This document shows positions 1-11,888 of a DNA stretch of 64,000 nucleotides, piece by piece (position 1 is the first letter of the stretch; each line of letters begins with the position of its first letter). Below the pieces are notes generated by a model, which worked only from the letters and a program-made list of their open reading frames with translations, made no database searches and was not told the origin of the DNA. The DNA is from Mactra quadrangularis (taxonomy: Eukaryota; Mollusca; Bivalvia; Venerida; Mactridae). The translations under genes and the position numbers were made by a program. The DNA is taken from NCBI GenBank assembly GCA_025267735.1, contig CM046307.1:60941395-61005394 (forward strand), in the 5' to 3' direction.

Positions 1-100
1 TGGTAGGGTAAGTTAGTACTGGTAATAGAAAAGTGTTCGGAAACATGTAGTTGGAAAAGCTGGCCGTCGTACATATAACCTAGATATGTGTTGAAAGAAA
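1..100 (+). mobile_element. SINE 3' fragment cut by the window edge
   Basis: The first 100 bases match the 3' body of the complete tRNA-derived SINE at 45826-46042. They share GGTAGGGTAAGTTAGTACTGG, then AGCTGGCCGTCGTA and TATGTGTTGAA. The tRNA-like head would lie outside the window to the left. Divergence from the complete copy is modest. Confidence 0.8.
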
Positions 101-825
101 ACAAAAAACAACACTATCATCTTTTATTAAACACTGAAGTTAAAATGAAAAAAAACATTAAATTTATAACGTTTTGACAAAAATTAGTAATTAATTTCAT
201 TTTACTATAAAATAACATTTTTCAAGCAATACCTAATGAACGATACTTACTTGAAAAGTCATATTAACTTTAAACAAAAAAAGCAACTAATTAACTGATA
301 ATTGAAAAATCAACAATTGCATTAAAATGCTAGGTGTAGATTTGCTTTGGTTTTTCCGATTATAAGGCTTCTACAAAAGTAAATGGACTGTACATAGGTT
401 TGTTGCGTATGAGTCGTTCAACAGTACTGTGGACACTATCACGCTCTATTAGTGTGTGACCATTGTCAAGTCCTTTTGTGTAATTGTTATACTTTTTCTT
501 TGGCCAAATAAAGCAACGCGTTAGCAAGTACGGTGTTTCTATTTTGATACGTGCACCCTTTGCTATATAAAATGGGATACGTCAATAATTAATTTCAATT
601 TTATTTTTTAATTATTAATAATGAAATAACAGTGAAACAATTACGTGTTTTTTTTTATAATGGTATTGTTAATTGGCCGAGGCCGCATGCCGAAGTCTAT
701 AATAATTAATTAAGTTCAAATTATTTTTTTTATTTTACTATTTTCAAAGCCATAGATTTGAATAGGAGAAAATAAAATAAAATAACACGGGTTGTATTTA
801 TAATTTATAAAATAAAATAACAGCT
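101..825. other. AT-rich, no recognised feature
   Basis: Long A and T runs and scattered stops in all frames. No splice-bounded exon, RNA gene or clear terminal repeat was seen. Confidence 0.5.
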
Positions 826-898
826 TTGACTAGGGTTCGAACTCATTACCCCCTGAATGATAGTCTGACGTCTCGTCCAAGGTGCCATCGGAACTATG
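826..898 (-). mobile_element. tRNA-like segment, probable SINE head
   Basis: Read on the minus strand this has a B-box-like GAGTTCGAACCC preceded by an A-box-like stretch (GATGGCACCTTGGACGAG), with spacing typical of a tRNA-derived SINE head. The flanking AT-rich body does not match the other SINEs here. It could also be a decayed tRNA pseudogene. Confidence 0.4.
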
Positions 899-961
899 CA
901 AATTTAACTCACATCAAATAAGTATATAATATAAAAAAAACCACGGCATTTGTGCTGCCTT

Positions 962-1217
962 GGTATAGTGTGTACATATTGACCTCGACCTGACCTTTAT
1001 GCAAGAATATTTATTACATTGAATATGAATGTAGTATTAATGCTCGATTACACAGTGACAGTGAGGATTATGAGTGAAAACTTAACACACAAACATACTT
1101 CTATAATTTTACGATCGCTGTCGAAGAGGTACTGATTTTCGTCGGGATATGTGTAGATAATTATTAGATGCAAATGTGAAAGGTCAGGTCAGGGTCAATA
1201 TTTACGCACTATAGTTA
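962..1217. mobile_element. Small palindromic MITE
   Basis: The left end (TATAGTGTGTACATATTGAC then CTGACCTTTATGCA) is repeated in inverted orientation at 1169-1217, with GGTCAGGTCAGGGTCAATAT and CACTATAG. Arms are about 45 bp and diverged. The duplication at the borders is unclear, so the superfamily is not assigned. Confidence 0.6.
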
Positions 1218-1218
1218 T

Positions 1219-1634
1219 GCTAAAACCTCGTAAGTTTTCTACTTGAAACAAAAAATAGTTTTGATTAACAGTTGCAAAATATCGTAAATCTCAAAAACTT
1301 TTTTAACAAAATATTTTGAATTGAATTCGGACCAAATATACATAGTGAGCTTAATCTATAAATATTTTATTGTTATGGAGACGGGATTATACAGAAATTA
1401 TGCATAAAAGCAACACTATTCGAAGGACAGTTTGCGCGCCATAACATCTAGGAAAGAAAACATTGTTATGTTACACAAAATATTAAAAGTATTTCATGAT
1501 AAAAGGTCTAGCGTTTAAATAATTTGTTCTTTTATAAGAAATACTTAAACCTAAATACTTTCAGTCAATCAAAAGGTAAAAATTTTCTTCACAGGATTCA
1601 TGTTTTAAGAAAATAATTTTTACGAGGTTTTGCA
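1219..1634. repeat. Inverted repeat with CTAAAACCTCGTAA ends
   Basis: Ends GCTAAAACCTCGTAA (1219) and TTTACGAGGTTTTGC (about 1619-1634) are inverted copies, and similarity decays within about 35 bp. A further TTACGAGGTTTTGC copy lies at about 1792. Likely an old MITE or several overlapping ends. Confidence 0.4.
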
Positions 1635-2684
1635 GTAAAAATATTTCGGCCTATCAACTTACGAGGTGACGTCACAAGACAGTATCGTCTCTTCTAATAG
1701 ACCGATTTTTATGATAATTTGAGAGAAACTCTGAGGTTGGCGGGAGTTTTTATACGCGTAAAAATACCATTTTCGTAAAAAATGAGAGTTACGAGGTTTT
1801 GCACGCGCACCGACGATATATTAAATGTACAGGTCGTATTCTAGGTCATGCATGTTTTTGTACTTTAACCAATGGACTTGTCTACTAAATAGGTAAATAA
1901 GCCGATGCTTGAACAACATTTTACTGATTTATACATACCACTTTGATAGTTAGCATTTATTTTAAATAGTGTATATTCACATATTACTTTTTTACCATGA
2001 TATGTTTATAGAATAAGTGTAAACTCGCTAAACTATAAAATTGTATAAATATTTCACCTCTAAACATTGGTGTGTAATGAAACTGGCTTTGTTTATATTC
2101 GCAATGTTTACGTGGACGACCTGTATCAACATTTTAAAACTATAACATAAAAGTAATATTCGCAAAGTGGTATTCATACTTAGTCTAGCAAAGCGATTCA
2201 TATTATCTTGGATAATTTTTTTCACAAATATCTTTTAAAAGTTTGAAATCATAATATCTTGTTGAAACGACAAGTATATGTGGCATTGTTTGAAAAATAA
2301 AAGTCATATTCACACACAGAATCTCATATTCACAGATAGGAGTCACATAATATACATGTATGCTATTATGGCACACCCCTTAAGTAGTTCTGTGTCTTGT
2401 TTCTAAGTTTTAAGCAGTGGTTTGTATGAATGTTTTATACATCAACCTTTGGTCAAAGGAAGTAAAATATCTTTTGGCATAAATTAATTATATGTTTTTA
2501 CAGAACCCTAAAAACAATGTTAAAATCACAATATGAAATCATCAAAGGGAAACTACTCTTACAAACCTGAGTCTTGTTATGACTTGAAATGTTGTACTTT
2601 TTCCTTTAAAATAAAGTTAGCATTACCACTCTTTGGAACCTTTAAAATTTATTATCTGATAAGTTTTATGTATATCTTTGTTTT
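1635..2684. other. Unassigned AT-rich sequence
   Basis: No recognisable gene. Short open frames have no family motifs or splice context. The third TTACGAGGT motif near 1792 is the only repeated signal seen. Confidence 0.5.
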
Positions 2685-2880
2685 TTAGGTACTACAGTGA
2701 CATAAACAAACAAGTTTTCACCATGTTGAGTAACTACCATGTATGATGCTGAATTGTCTTTGATAGTGTGATTGCCATAGAATAATACTTTGTTTTTGTA
2801 CTACTGACTTATGTGTTGGACAACTTAGCCTACAGAACATCCTTCAGGTATAAACCATTATTTTGTGTATTATGATTCCT
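2685..2880 (+). repeat. Dispersed repeat family 3, copy 1
   Basis: Shares TTTTAGGTACTACAGTGA at the start and TTCAGGTATRAACCATTATT at the end with 16490-16690, with weaker similarity between (GTACTACTGACTTATG versus GTGCTACTGGTTTATG). Both copies carry acceptor-like TTTTAG|GT and TTCAG|GT edges, but no conserved reading frame. Probably an old transposon segment. Confidence 0.5.
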
Positions 2881-3199
2881 CTAAACAATGCAGGGTGAGC
2901 TATTGTAACTGTCTTTGACACAGGTCACTAGCTTGATGATATAGATTCAGGTATAGTAAATAGAACTTATGTGTCATAGCTATCAAGAGTTGCAAACTTC
3001 ATTGGATATTAACCACTATATTTCATTCTACATGTGCCTTTTTTCTTATTCCAATACATTTAGTTTAACTCTTTATCTACATAACTATTGTAAGCTTTGC
3101 TTGCCACCAATCACAAATAAAAAAATATTTGATCAAGTTACATCAAGGACCATCCCCAGCTTGCAAAAATTGTAACTTAATTAATTTTTTCTTTCATGC
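2881..3199. other. No recognised feature
   Basis: A 68-codon open frame at 2969-3175 has no motif, no plausible splice borders and low-complexity AT-rich codons. I see nothing to annotate. Confidence 0.5.
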
Positions 3200-4000
3200 T
3201 TTACGATTAAATGAGGTGTTATTCTATGAAAATATACAGTGGAAATATAAATTTTAAATTTTCATTGTAGAGAAATCTTATATTTTCATTGTCAGATTAC
3301 GTCATATTTGAAGATTTAGAGGATATTCGTCAACTTAGGTGTAAGATAGATTTTTATTTCACCGTGTGAGTTTAGAAAACATATTTTCACAAGTGGTGTA
3401 GCCACGAGTCAAAATGTCATTTTCTGAGTTCATGAGTTGAAATAAAAAAGATCTTACACCAGAGTTGAATATTCTGTTTCTTTCATTCTTAGTTTTATGT
3501 TTTATTTGATGTATTTTACACAAATTATAATATGACGTCATTTATCCTTCAAGATGACATCTTTATCTTCTAAGATGACATCATTGACGATGAAAATATA
3601 AGATTATATTTTCACTACAATGCAATGAGAATATAAAAATTATACTTTCATCATATATTTTCATCGAATAACGCAACGTTTCACTGTATAACATGAAAGA
3701 AAAATGACGTCATCTTGAAGAAGAATTGACTTCCCGTATAATAACCTTTCTGTGTTGGTGCCCCATAAAACCCAAGCAAACAAATTTTAAAAAATATTTC
3801 TATGAAAGAAGCAGGATATTGGTCCACTTTGGTGTAATATCTTTTTGCATTTGAACGCATGAACTCAGAAAGCTATATTTTCACTGGTGACTATGCCACT
3901 CTTTGAAAATATGTTATCTGAGCTCATTTGGTATGGTGAAAATTATTTTATACCAAAGTTGATGACTATCCTTTATATCTTTGTATAAATAGAACTATTC
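3200..4000. repeat. Dispersed repeat family 2, copy 1 with internal inversion
   Basis: Contains TTTTATTTCACC followed by GAGTTTAGAAAACATATTTTCAC, then GTTGAAATAAAAAAGAT, GTTTCTTTCAT and TATTTTACACAAATT. The same series occurs at 24130-24480. In inverted order it occurs at 31380-31720 and again within 3760-4000 of this copy. Blocks of ATTTTCATTG and GACGTCAT recur. A composite old repeat, not a gene. Confidence 0.6.
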
Positions 4001-4071
4001 TCATAATGGTTGTTTACAATAAATTATGATATTTGATAGCCTACCATCTTTTATAAAATGGCAATTTTGAT

Positions 4072-4524
4072 TAGGGCTGCAGCGAGTATCCGAGTACTCG
4101 GATATTCACAATCTGGACCAGTAAATCGAGTACGAATATTTGTCACGTCCCAAATCGTCGGATCGGGATCTAGTTTTAGAAAAAAATGAAATAATATTTT
4201 CAGCTTAATTGTTACTGAAAACATGTTGCACTACTAATGAAAACTTTGATTTATGTAGGGACCAAATAATCTCGCATCAAAATTTTGATTGATACACGTT
4301 TGAACAAAAATGTAATCACTGAAAATACCGATAAAACATCTGATAGTAATGTTTGGAGTACATGGTTTCCTATACTAGTAAAAGCTTCTGTATTTTTCAC
4401 TTATTTTTGTTATTACATGAATTTCTTTACGCTTTTTCATTAACATGTGGTTCGATTCGTGAATCTCTACACATGAATCGTGGTTCGGATAGGATCGCCA
4501 CTTGCTCAACGATCCACAGCCCTA
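4072..4524. mobile_element. hAT-type MITE (TAGGGCTGCAGC ends)
   Basis: Starts TAGGGCTGCAGCGA and ends CCACAGCCCTA, inverted ends of about 11 bp. The flanks ATTTTGAT (4064-4071) and GTTTTGAT (4525-4532) match 7 of 8, as expected for an 8-bp hAT duplication. The 453-bp interior has no transposase. Same terminal type as the 34455-34723 element. Confidence 0.75.
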
Positions 4525-4547
4525 GTTTTGATACACGTTTCAGGGTA

Positions 4548-4930
4548 TTTAGTCATGTGACCTTGGGAATGTTAACAAACACTTGTTTTTCTTCAAATTC
4601 ATGCAGCAGTTACGAAATAGAAAATGATTCAAGTAGCACATTAAATAACCATAACATTTGGCTGTCAGAAATGCCCATAGTAAACTGTGAATTGCATTTG
4701 CTTGATTACTTTCAATTCTCTGCACACATTATTTTTGCATATAATCTAGTTTGCTGCTCAACTCAATTTTTGTGCAGAAAATTTAGAGTTAAAGAACTAC
4801 CCTAATTTACATTGACCAATTTGGGAGTTTAGGTGGGAGAAAAGTATTAAATATTCTAAGCAATATTTGATGCATTTAAATGAATAAAATGTCTAGCAAG
4901 AGAAACTAGGGAAAAGCATGTGTATGTTTA
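4548..4930 (+). repeat. Dispersed repeat family 1, copy 1
   Basis: Begins TAGTCATGTGACCTT..GAATGTTAAC and later has TTTTTGTGCAGAAAATTTAGAG, a GGGAGTTTAGG block and AAGAGAAAC. The same order recurs at 14085-14430, 32440-32827, 45385-45720 and, inverted, 48001-48295. The open frame at 4353-4805 runs across this repeat and the upstream MITE, so it is not treated as a gene. Confidence 0.6.
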
Positions 4931-4948
4931 CGTTATTAATTGTGGTTG

Positions 4949-5203
4949 TATTGTTCGTTTTTTCTCAACTGTCAAAACATGAATAATTACATGGTGAATG
5001 CGAAAGTTAAAATTATTGTCGTAATACATCCATGAGTTTCCGAAAGACTGTATTATGATCGAGTAAAGCTGCTTATGCCGTATGATGTGTTTTAGTTAAC
5101 ATATTTTTAATAACAATTAGGCCGCCAATACAAAAACCATACATTCAGTCACCGTGAAATTATTCAAGCTTTGACAGTTGAGAAAAAAACGGACAATAGA
5201 TCA
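4949..5203. mobile_element. Palindromic MITE (TTCTCAACTGTC ends)
   Basis: Arms 4949-5002 and 5150-5203 are inverted copies (TTTTTTCTCAACTGTCAAA and TTTGACAGTTGAGAAAAA), with similarity extending through ATGAATAATT and the GGTGAATG region. No coding interior. TSD not resolved. Confidence 0.7.
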
Positions 5204-5271
5204 TGTGACTGTATACATTGTGTCCTGTGTTTTGTATAAATAAGTAATTCACTTCCAACAGCATAGTATGG

Positions 5272-6490
5272 GGTGTATTTACCACAGGGAATTGTCGAGT
5301 TACCTCCCTTTGATTTTTCAAACATACCTTTAATATACTTATATACAAGGGGTACAACTGCATTTACTTGACCACTTCATCTAGATATATTATTTTGAGA
5401 ATCACAAAAAGTTCTTATACCCTAGCGGCACTTTAACGGAACGATTAAATTGATTAAACATAACTCTTCGAGCTATGAATATTAAATGTTTCATAGGGCA
5501 GACCGTTAATACGATTAAAGTTTCAAAAACATAAAAAACAGCACAAAAATCTCAACTCGGACAAGTTAGTGCACAGATGAAATCGACATTTCTCGAGGAA
5601 AATCGTTTTATTTTCATATTTCAAAATGACATATTTACCCCAATAAAAGAAAATATGACAGAAAAACAATATTATTGAATAAAAATGTAATAAATATAAC
5701 TCTCCACCTTGAGAGAAACACTTGCGGGCCATAAAAAGCGAAATTAACAAACTCTATCGATAATCAATGTTGTAGCCGGTATTTATTCAAGAAACTTGTA
5801 AGAAACTTTTTGATTGGTTAATTTTGTAAACGAAAATCGCCAAGACTTCCGACTGAATCAAATTTGGAAGATTTCGACTTTTTCGTAGTATTTTTGTTGT
5901 CTCGTTTGAAAGTAGGAAAAACCCCGTACGGTTCGTCGAATCAGAAATTGTTTAACTAATTAGATTATTATGTGTGTGACGTATTAGTGAAAATGGTTGT
6001 GAGAATAATTTTTTAAGGTTAAATCAGATAAAAAGTGTACATATATTCGTTTTGTTTCATGTCTGGTTATAATTGGCACGATGTTTTGTATTTTTATAAC
6101 TAGTGAAGCGAGAAACACAATCTAACACGGAGTAAATCATGCTTGAATCGACGTAACATTGAAATTTTGTCAATTTTCATTCTGTTCAATTGTGCACTAA
6201 CTTGTCCGAGTTGAGATTTTTGTACTGTTTTGTATGTTTTTGATAATCTAATCGTATTAATGATCTGCCCTTTGAAACAATAAACATTCATAGTTCGAAG
6301 ACGTATGTTTAGTCTATTTAATCGTGTGGTTAAAGTGCTACCAGGGTATCAGTATTTTTTGTGAGCCACAAAATAATAAATCTAGATGAATCGGTCTTGT
6401 AAACGCAGTTGTACCCCTTGTATATAAGTATATAAAAGGTATGTTTGAAAAATCAAAGGGAGGTGACTTGACAATTCCCTGTGGTATTTA
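5272..6490. mobile_element. Foldback element, arms about 320 bp
   Basis: The left arm (5272-5600) is repeated inverted at 6176-6490. Shared blocks include TATTTACCACAGGGAATTGTC, CCCTTTGATTTTTCAAACAT, ATACAAGGGGTACAACTGC and CTCAACTCGGACAAGTTAGT. The loop (about 5600-6175) is unique. Open frames at 5523-5750 and 6100-6291 are the two arms read inversely and are not genes. Its right end abuts the next element. Confidence 0.8.
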
Positions 6491-6963
6491 CTGTGCCCAC
6501 CAAAAGTTTGGAGACAAAGAAAATTTATTAAAATACTTAAAATAGCAATGCTTGTATGTGTAGGACCACTATTTATAATAGATTGATTGGTGATGAAAAC
6601 AAATATTTTAAAAGCATCACATTTATAAGATATGGTAGTTGACATTCAAAAACCTCCAAAACCATGTTCATAGTAATTCTTTCCCATAGCATGTTTTAAA
6701 ACTACATGTACTTTGATAGTCTCAACTATTATAGATGGAACCAACTAAAAAAGGAGCAAAAAAGAATTACGATGCACATGGTTTTGGAGGCTTTGGGATG
6801 TTGGATGCTGAATTTTATAAAAATGATGAATTGATGAAATTTATTTTCATTTCATCATCAACCATAAAAATTTATTTAAAAAAATATGTATCTTCAAAAA
6901 ACAATCATTGATATTAATTTTTCTAGTAAATTTTCTTTGGCTTGAAACTGTTGAAGGGCACTG
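6491..6963. mobile_element. Tc1-type MITE (TA target)
   Basis: Ends CTGTGCCCACCAAAAGTTTGG and, inverted, CAGTGCCCTTCAACAG, flanked by TA on both sides. The arms continue as imperfect copies (GGAGACAAAGAAAATTTA; CCTCCAAAACCATG against CATGGTTTTGGAGG). The CAGTGCC..CCAAAAGTTTGG end is typical of Tc1-like elements. No transposase. A relative lies at 51936-52294. Confidence 0.75.
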
Positions 6964-6981
6964 TATTTGTTTAATCATGAT

Positions 6982-7169
6982 TAGGGCTGCCACAATCACT
7001 TACCTTACGGTTGGGTTTGAATCACATTGAAGAAGCCATGGGTGACAGATTTCTGTCAGAAGTTGAGAGCAATTTGTGCATTATTTAAAATGATATGTTT
7101 TAAATATTATAGCTGAAACTTAAAGCCACTAAACGAAGACAAAATCTTTATCATCTTTTCTTTTTACTA
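6982..7169. repeat. Solitary TAGGGCTGC hAT-like end
   Basis: TAGGGCTGCCACAATC resembles the hAT-type ends at 4072 and 34455, but no matching inverted end was found downstream. Possibly a truncated MITE. Confidence 0.35.
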
Positions 7170-8437
7170 GATTTAACGCCAAATTGCTTGAAAAGTGTTT
7201 GATAAAAATTACACGACAATGTAAAGTGTTGGATATATCAAATCGTTTTCCAGTGATTTACTCGAGAAACCAGTGTGTGCAGGTTTTGAGTTCGCAAATA
7301 TCTAAACTGATGCTAAAAAAGAAATGTCTCATTTCAACTAGGTACATAATTTTCATGATTTTCAAAATAACAAGAGAAAACATTTAATGCTGTTTGCCTG
7401 TAAGAAGTCTGAAGTGTGCAACGTGAGGTCTGTCATTTTATGCTGATAGACAAGTATTGACGTTGCCAGAATATAGCGACACTCACAGGGCATAATAGCT
7501 GATCAATGTGATGTGTCCACGAGATTACCTTGGCAAACAATGAGTTGTGACTGAATCTCGTTTTAAGACACTTATAAGTCTTAAGATGTTACATAAGTCG
7601 AAACACGACTCATCACTGAACTCCCAATACCATGGCCCCGATGATACAAGGGTAGAGATAGATGTGGGTGACGGTGGCATAACTTTAGAACTACCCCGCG
7701 GTATGGTTAATGCGAAACAAGTAGTTTTCCCACTGTTTGTCAACTTATTTGGCGTACACCGTTACCCTTTCACTGTATGTGACATAGATACTGCCGTGAA
7801 AATCTGTTACGCGAATGACGTTGCGTTTACATCAATTTTGCAGTTGCCTTGTCTTACTCATGTTACACCCCTTCTATCTGAACGTGGCCTATCAGCAAAC
7901 ATTTCTGTATATTTAAAGACTTAATTGATATGTTTCTTTTTCCGTCAGTATATGTTCAGGTCTAATTTTATAAAACTATTTACATGAGTTTCGTGAATTC
8001 TAATTAGCTTTCGCATGAAATTCACCTTACAAAACATGTATTTTTCAAAGCAGAAAATTTGTTTACTCCTGAATTGAAGTTGTGGTTATTTTTAGCCACG
8101 ACTGGATATTCCGACCTCGTTCGTTGTGTTCTGGGTCATTCCATCTCAAATCAACCAATTTTTAGAAATTTTCCCAGGTCACCCTCTCAGATTTACCTGA
8201 AACTTTTAACATGTAATTTGTACATCCAATTCATGGACAAAAATGATATATTTAGTCAGTATCTCCAGTACTTTAAAAAAAATTGGCATTTTAAGTAAAG
8301 GGTGATAATTTTGAAGTTTCTGAATTTTGTCCTGAGGCCATGTTTAGATACTTATATCTCCTGAAACATTATTTCTATACTTCTGAAAGTGAAATATGTC
8401 ACACACTTTTACCTGTAGAGTACAAAAATGTTGTTCA
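7170..8437. repeat. Large inverted-repeat modules A and B, left side
   Basis: Module A (about 7170-8105) recurs inverted at about 14690-15620. Matches include GGATATATCA, CCAGTGATTTACTCGAGAAA, TAATTTTCATGAT and CATAAGTCGAAACACGA. Module B (about 8105-8437) recurs inverted at about 10765-11085 (GTGAAATATGTCACACAC; ATTCATGGAC; TCACCCTCTCAGAT). The 126-codon open frame at 7547-7924 is in A. Its mirror copy has indels, so I do not call it a gene. Confidence 0.8.
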
Positions 8438-8520
8438 ATAATAATAATAATAATAATAACTTTATTTTCTGAAGGTAACATTTAGACATACAAAGTAAAA
8501 CTACAACATATGCCTTAATT
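8438..8520 (-). mobile_element. (AAT)n plus probable LINE 3' end, inverted
   Basis: An (AAT)n run at about 8439-8458 is followed by AACTTTATTTTCTGAAGG, the look of an inverted 3' tail of a CR1/L2-like LINE (TTATT repeats at the 3' end). No reverse-transcriptase motif was seen. It may be only a microsatellite. Confidence 0.4.
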
Positions 8521-9313
8521 TCAAATGGCCTTCAACAAAAATTAAATGGCATGTATCAAAATATGAACATAAACATTTTAAAAATAAATTTTCAGTTCTT
8601 TGGTTTTGTGAACATATACACTGAAAGCAATTTGTACTGGCTCTAAATGTTTCAAAAACATTATTAAGTAAGGATTTGTTTACTAGTGATACATAGATTC
8701 GTAAACTTTTATAAGATAATTATTTTCAAAAAAAGTCAGAATTTGATATGGTCAATGTATTTTTCAACTTCAACTAAAAGATTTAGAGCCTAACACTCTT
8801 TTCTGTTACCTATGATATTAATGACAGAATCCACACTAATTAAACGTAATATATCTTGGCAAATACAAAATTATACATGAATACTTAAAACTAATACAAT
8901 AATTACATATGTAATTGCTTCCCAGTGTTTTTCTTAAAACAGAACTAAAATCACTTGATTTTATTCAGATGGCCTCCAGTTATATGAATATTGAGGTTTT
9001 ACTGTATTATACCTTTTTTCTTGATTATGATACACTGAATGGTTTTTACACATACATGTACCAGTACTATTTATATGAGACGTTCATAATGTCTAAAATT
9101 GATTCTTGGGAAAAATGTATTTGAAATTTTGTCATAGAATCTCTATAACAGTGCTGTCAATCATGAAAGAAATCTTTTTGGATTTCATTATGGTGCCAGC
9201 CTTTTTTAACCAATTTTAAAAATGTCCACTTTGAATATAAGAACCAATTTTATGAGATGTGGAAAAATGTCTACATCTGACTTTTGTGTGAATAAAAAGA
9301 TTTATGAACAATA
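8521..9313. other. Unassigned loop sequence
   Basis: AT-rich sequence inside the B-B' palindrome. The open frame 8915-9124 has no recognisable motif. Confidence 0.45.
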
Positions 9314-9496
9314 CAGTATAACCTCTGCATAACGACCCTCGTCAAAACAAATCTTCTGCACAACAACAACTTTTTGGTATTTTCCTTAGAAATGATTTTA
9401 ATTGAATTTAACCTCTGCAGTCTACAGAGCAACAATCTCTGAATAGCAACACTTTTAGTCCCTCCCAGTGGGTGTTGTTCAAGAGAGGTTGTACTA
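9314..9496. mobile_element. Tigger/pogo-type MITE (TA target)
   Basis: Starts CAGTATAACCTCTGCATAAC and ends AGAGAGGTTGTACTA, inverted ends of about 13-20 bp flanked by TA on both sides. At 183 bp it is far too short for transposase. The style (CAGTA..ACCTC..TAACGACC) matches pogo/Tigger-like MITEs. Confidence 0.75.
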
Positions 9497-10764
9497 TACC
9501 TCCAATGCCACAGAGTTGCAGAAACTGGAACACAATTAAGTCGATGTATTAAAAAGAAACTTGTTTAAGAGGTTTTTTTCAGAAGTTGTCAGGAGTCAAA
9601 GCTCATGTCAATTGTACAAAATAACATGTCTTATTGGTATTCCTCGTCATAATCTGGAACACTTAGTCGAAAAATAGAAGGAACTAATATGGTTGTTGTC
9701 TGACTAGGATAAAAAAGTTTTACTGTACCAACACAAAGGGCAATAACTTATTACCAAGACATTTGGACTTCATGTACATTGTTTAAGAATATAACATTGG
9801 TCTTACGCTTTTTTCATGCATAATTATTCAAATAAATCTTCATATAAAATTGTAAAAGTTCTCTAATGTCGTATATTGTTGATTAATGTTAAAATTTATT
9901 TATCAAATTAAGTTTCCAAATCTAAAATAGAAAGGCTCAAATAAAACATAGACCGTACATTGTACTTGCTAATACAATTGGCTGTTAGCAGTCTTAAATA
10001 AAATTACAAATTAGTATTTAATTACAACTACAAATGCTTAAATTTAATAACTGAATATGTTTAATTCCACGAAGAAACATTCTATTATTAAAAAGTATTA
10101 CCCTTCCAACACCATTTATGACAAAAGGGGTTTCTGAAACATTCAGTTAAATACAGTCTCCAATGATTATATGAGCACTGATGCAATCAGCATCATATAT
10201 ATTCAAAGTATTATGTAAATAAAATATTTTTTGTTAAAGTATTGATATATGGTGCAAATTAATGTTCAAATATTATTTCCAAGCATACTTTAGGGACTGT
10301 TAAGTCTATTACTAGCACATACAGTCACACCCCACGACAAAACCAACTTTAAAATATACTGTAATAGCCCACGAGAACTGAAAATTCGACCCCTCTGAAG
10401 TGCCGCATAACTCCGTCTAGAAGCTCATAAACAAAACAAATCTTTGATTGAATAATGTTTACATGTAATAGAATTCATGTACAAAATTTTAAAATGATTG
10501 TGAACTCTTGACATGGCCATTTTGATGTTTGAACATAGGCCATTTTCGCAAAATTTTGAGATCATACTCAATTTAAAATAATACATATTGTGAATTCTAT
10601 AAGAGAGATTTTGGATTCAAATTTGCTTTAAAATACTTAATATGTTGTAAATAAATGCTTAATAAATCTGAGATCTAGATATGAAATGGTTATGAAAAAA
10701 TCAATTTTCCAATTAGGAAGATTTTAAGGAAAATTTAAGATTTTTTGATTTTTAGAGGTCTATA
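9497..10764. other. Unassigned AT-rich sequence
   Basis: No exon, RNA gene or terminal repeat recognised. This is the remaining loop between modules B and B'. Confidence 0.45.
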
Positions 10765-11290
10765 GACAAAAAAGTAACACTTTCACACCATTTTTGTACT
10801 TAAAGGTAAATGTGTGTGACATATTTCACTTTCAGAAGTATAGAAATAATATTTCAGGAGATATAAGACTTAGTGTCTAAACATGGCCTCAGGACGAAAT
10901 TCAGAAACTGCAAAATACCCCCTTTACTTAAAATGCCAATTTTTTCCAAAGTACTGGAGATACTGACTATATAATTATTTCATTTTCGTCCATGAATTGG
11001 ATGTATAAATTGATACATGTTAAAAGTTTCAGGCAGATCTGAGAGGGTGACCTGGGAAGCATTGTTTGATTTTAGCTGGAATGACCCTCCTGTGATTTTT
11101 CTGTAGTCTTTACTTTTGGTTTTAATCGCAAATTTCAAAATAGTATTAGTATAAATTCTGGAGAAAATACTTAAGATCTATGTGCCTGGGAAGCGTTTTA
11201 TGTATTAGTTTAATGCTTGCATAAGTTTTAAGCAAAAACATGATACTTGACAGTTATCAGCATTCAATTTAGTAATGGGGTTTTAAAGGG
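10765..11290. repeat. Inverted modules B' and C
   Basis: About 10765-11085 is the inverse of 8105-8437 (CATATTTCACTTTCAGAAGT; GGCCTCAGGACGAAATTCAG). About 11090-11290 (module C) is the inverse of about 14490-14690 (GTCTTTACTTTTGGTTTTAA; GCTTGCATAAGTTTTAAGCA). The B'-C and A-C junctions share GTGATTTTTC or GTGATTTTCC just before C. Confidence 0.75.
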
Positions 11291-11606
11291 ATATACAGGC
11301 AAAAGTTCAACTTCATATTTCCTGATTTTGAATTATATTTTTGTAACTGTTAATGCAACAGACACACTGTTATATCACTTGGCAAAATATTTCTTTATTT
11401 TCTCGTAATAGATTAATGTTAAAATATGCATTTACTGATGAGAAGATACTAGAGATTGTTATTGTGCAACATTTGTATTATTCTATTTAAAGATAAACGG
11501 CCTAAGAATGTTGAAAAGACAAGAAGCGACCTATAAAATTTTAATTTCAGCAAGTACGACATATAACAAATCTATAAATAGCTTGGTCATTTGCCTGTAT
11601 ATCCCT
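11287..11606. mobile_element. TTAA-target MITE (AGGGATATACAGGC ends)
   Basis: Perfect inverted ends AGGGATATACAGGCAAA and TTTGCCTGTATATCCCT, flanked by TTAA on each side (11283-11286; 11607-11610), the insertion signature of piggyBac-type elements. 320 bp, non-coding. It sits at the outer edge of module C. Confidence 0.85.
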
Positions 11607-11888
11607 TTAAGCCAGGAACTTCTAAATTTTTTTAAGTTTGACACCAAGATACTACTTTAAGCCACCCAGCTAGCTCATTTGGTAGCACGTAAGTCTACTG
11701 ATCGAGGGATCGTGGGTTCAATGCCCGGGTGGGGCATACTTTTGTGGAGCTTGGTCATGAAATTATTTCTATGGCCATTCTCCCAGCACCTACCAGTGAT
11801 TTTTTATTATATAGGGCAGTTGACAGGCACTGAGGAAAGTATGCGCTTAGTAGTTGGTTAACAGCTGAATCCAGAGATTTAGCCTTAA

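Noticed and set aside
4353..4805. 150-codon open frame
   Set aside because: It spans the right end of a hAT MITE and a dispersed repeat copy. Other copies do not keep the frame.
11661..11736. Functional tRNA gene
   Set aside because: The cloverleaf-like head is followed by a SINE body and (AAAC)n tail, a second copy exists at 35308, and it has a TSD. It is a SINE head.
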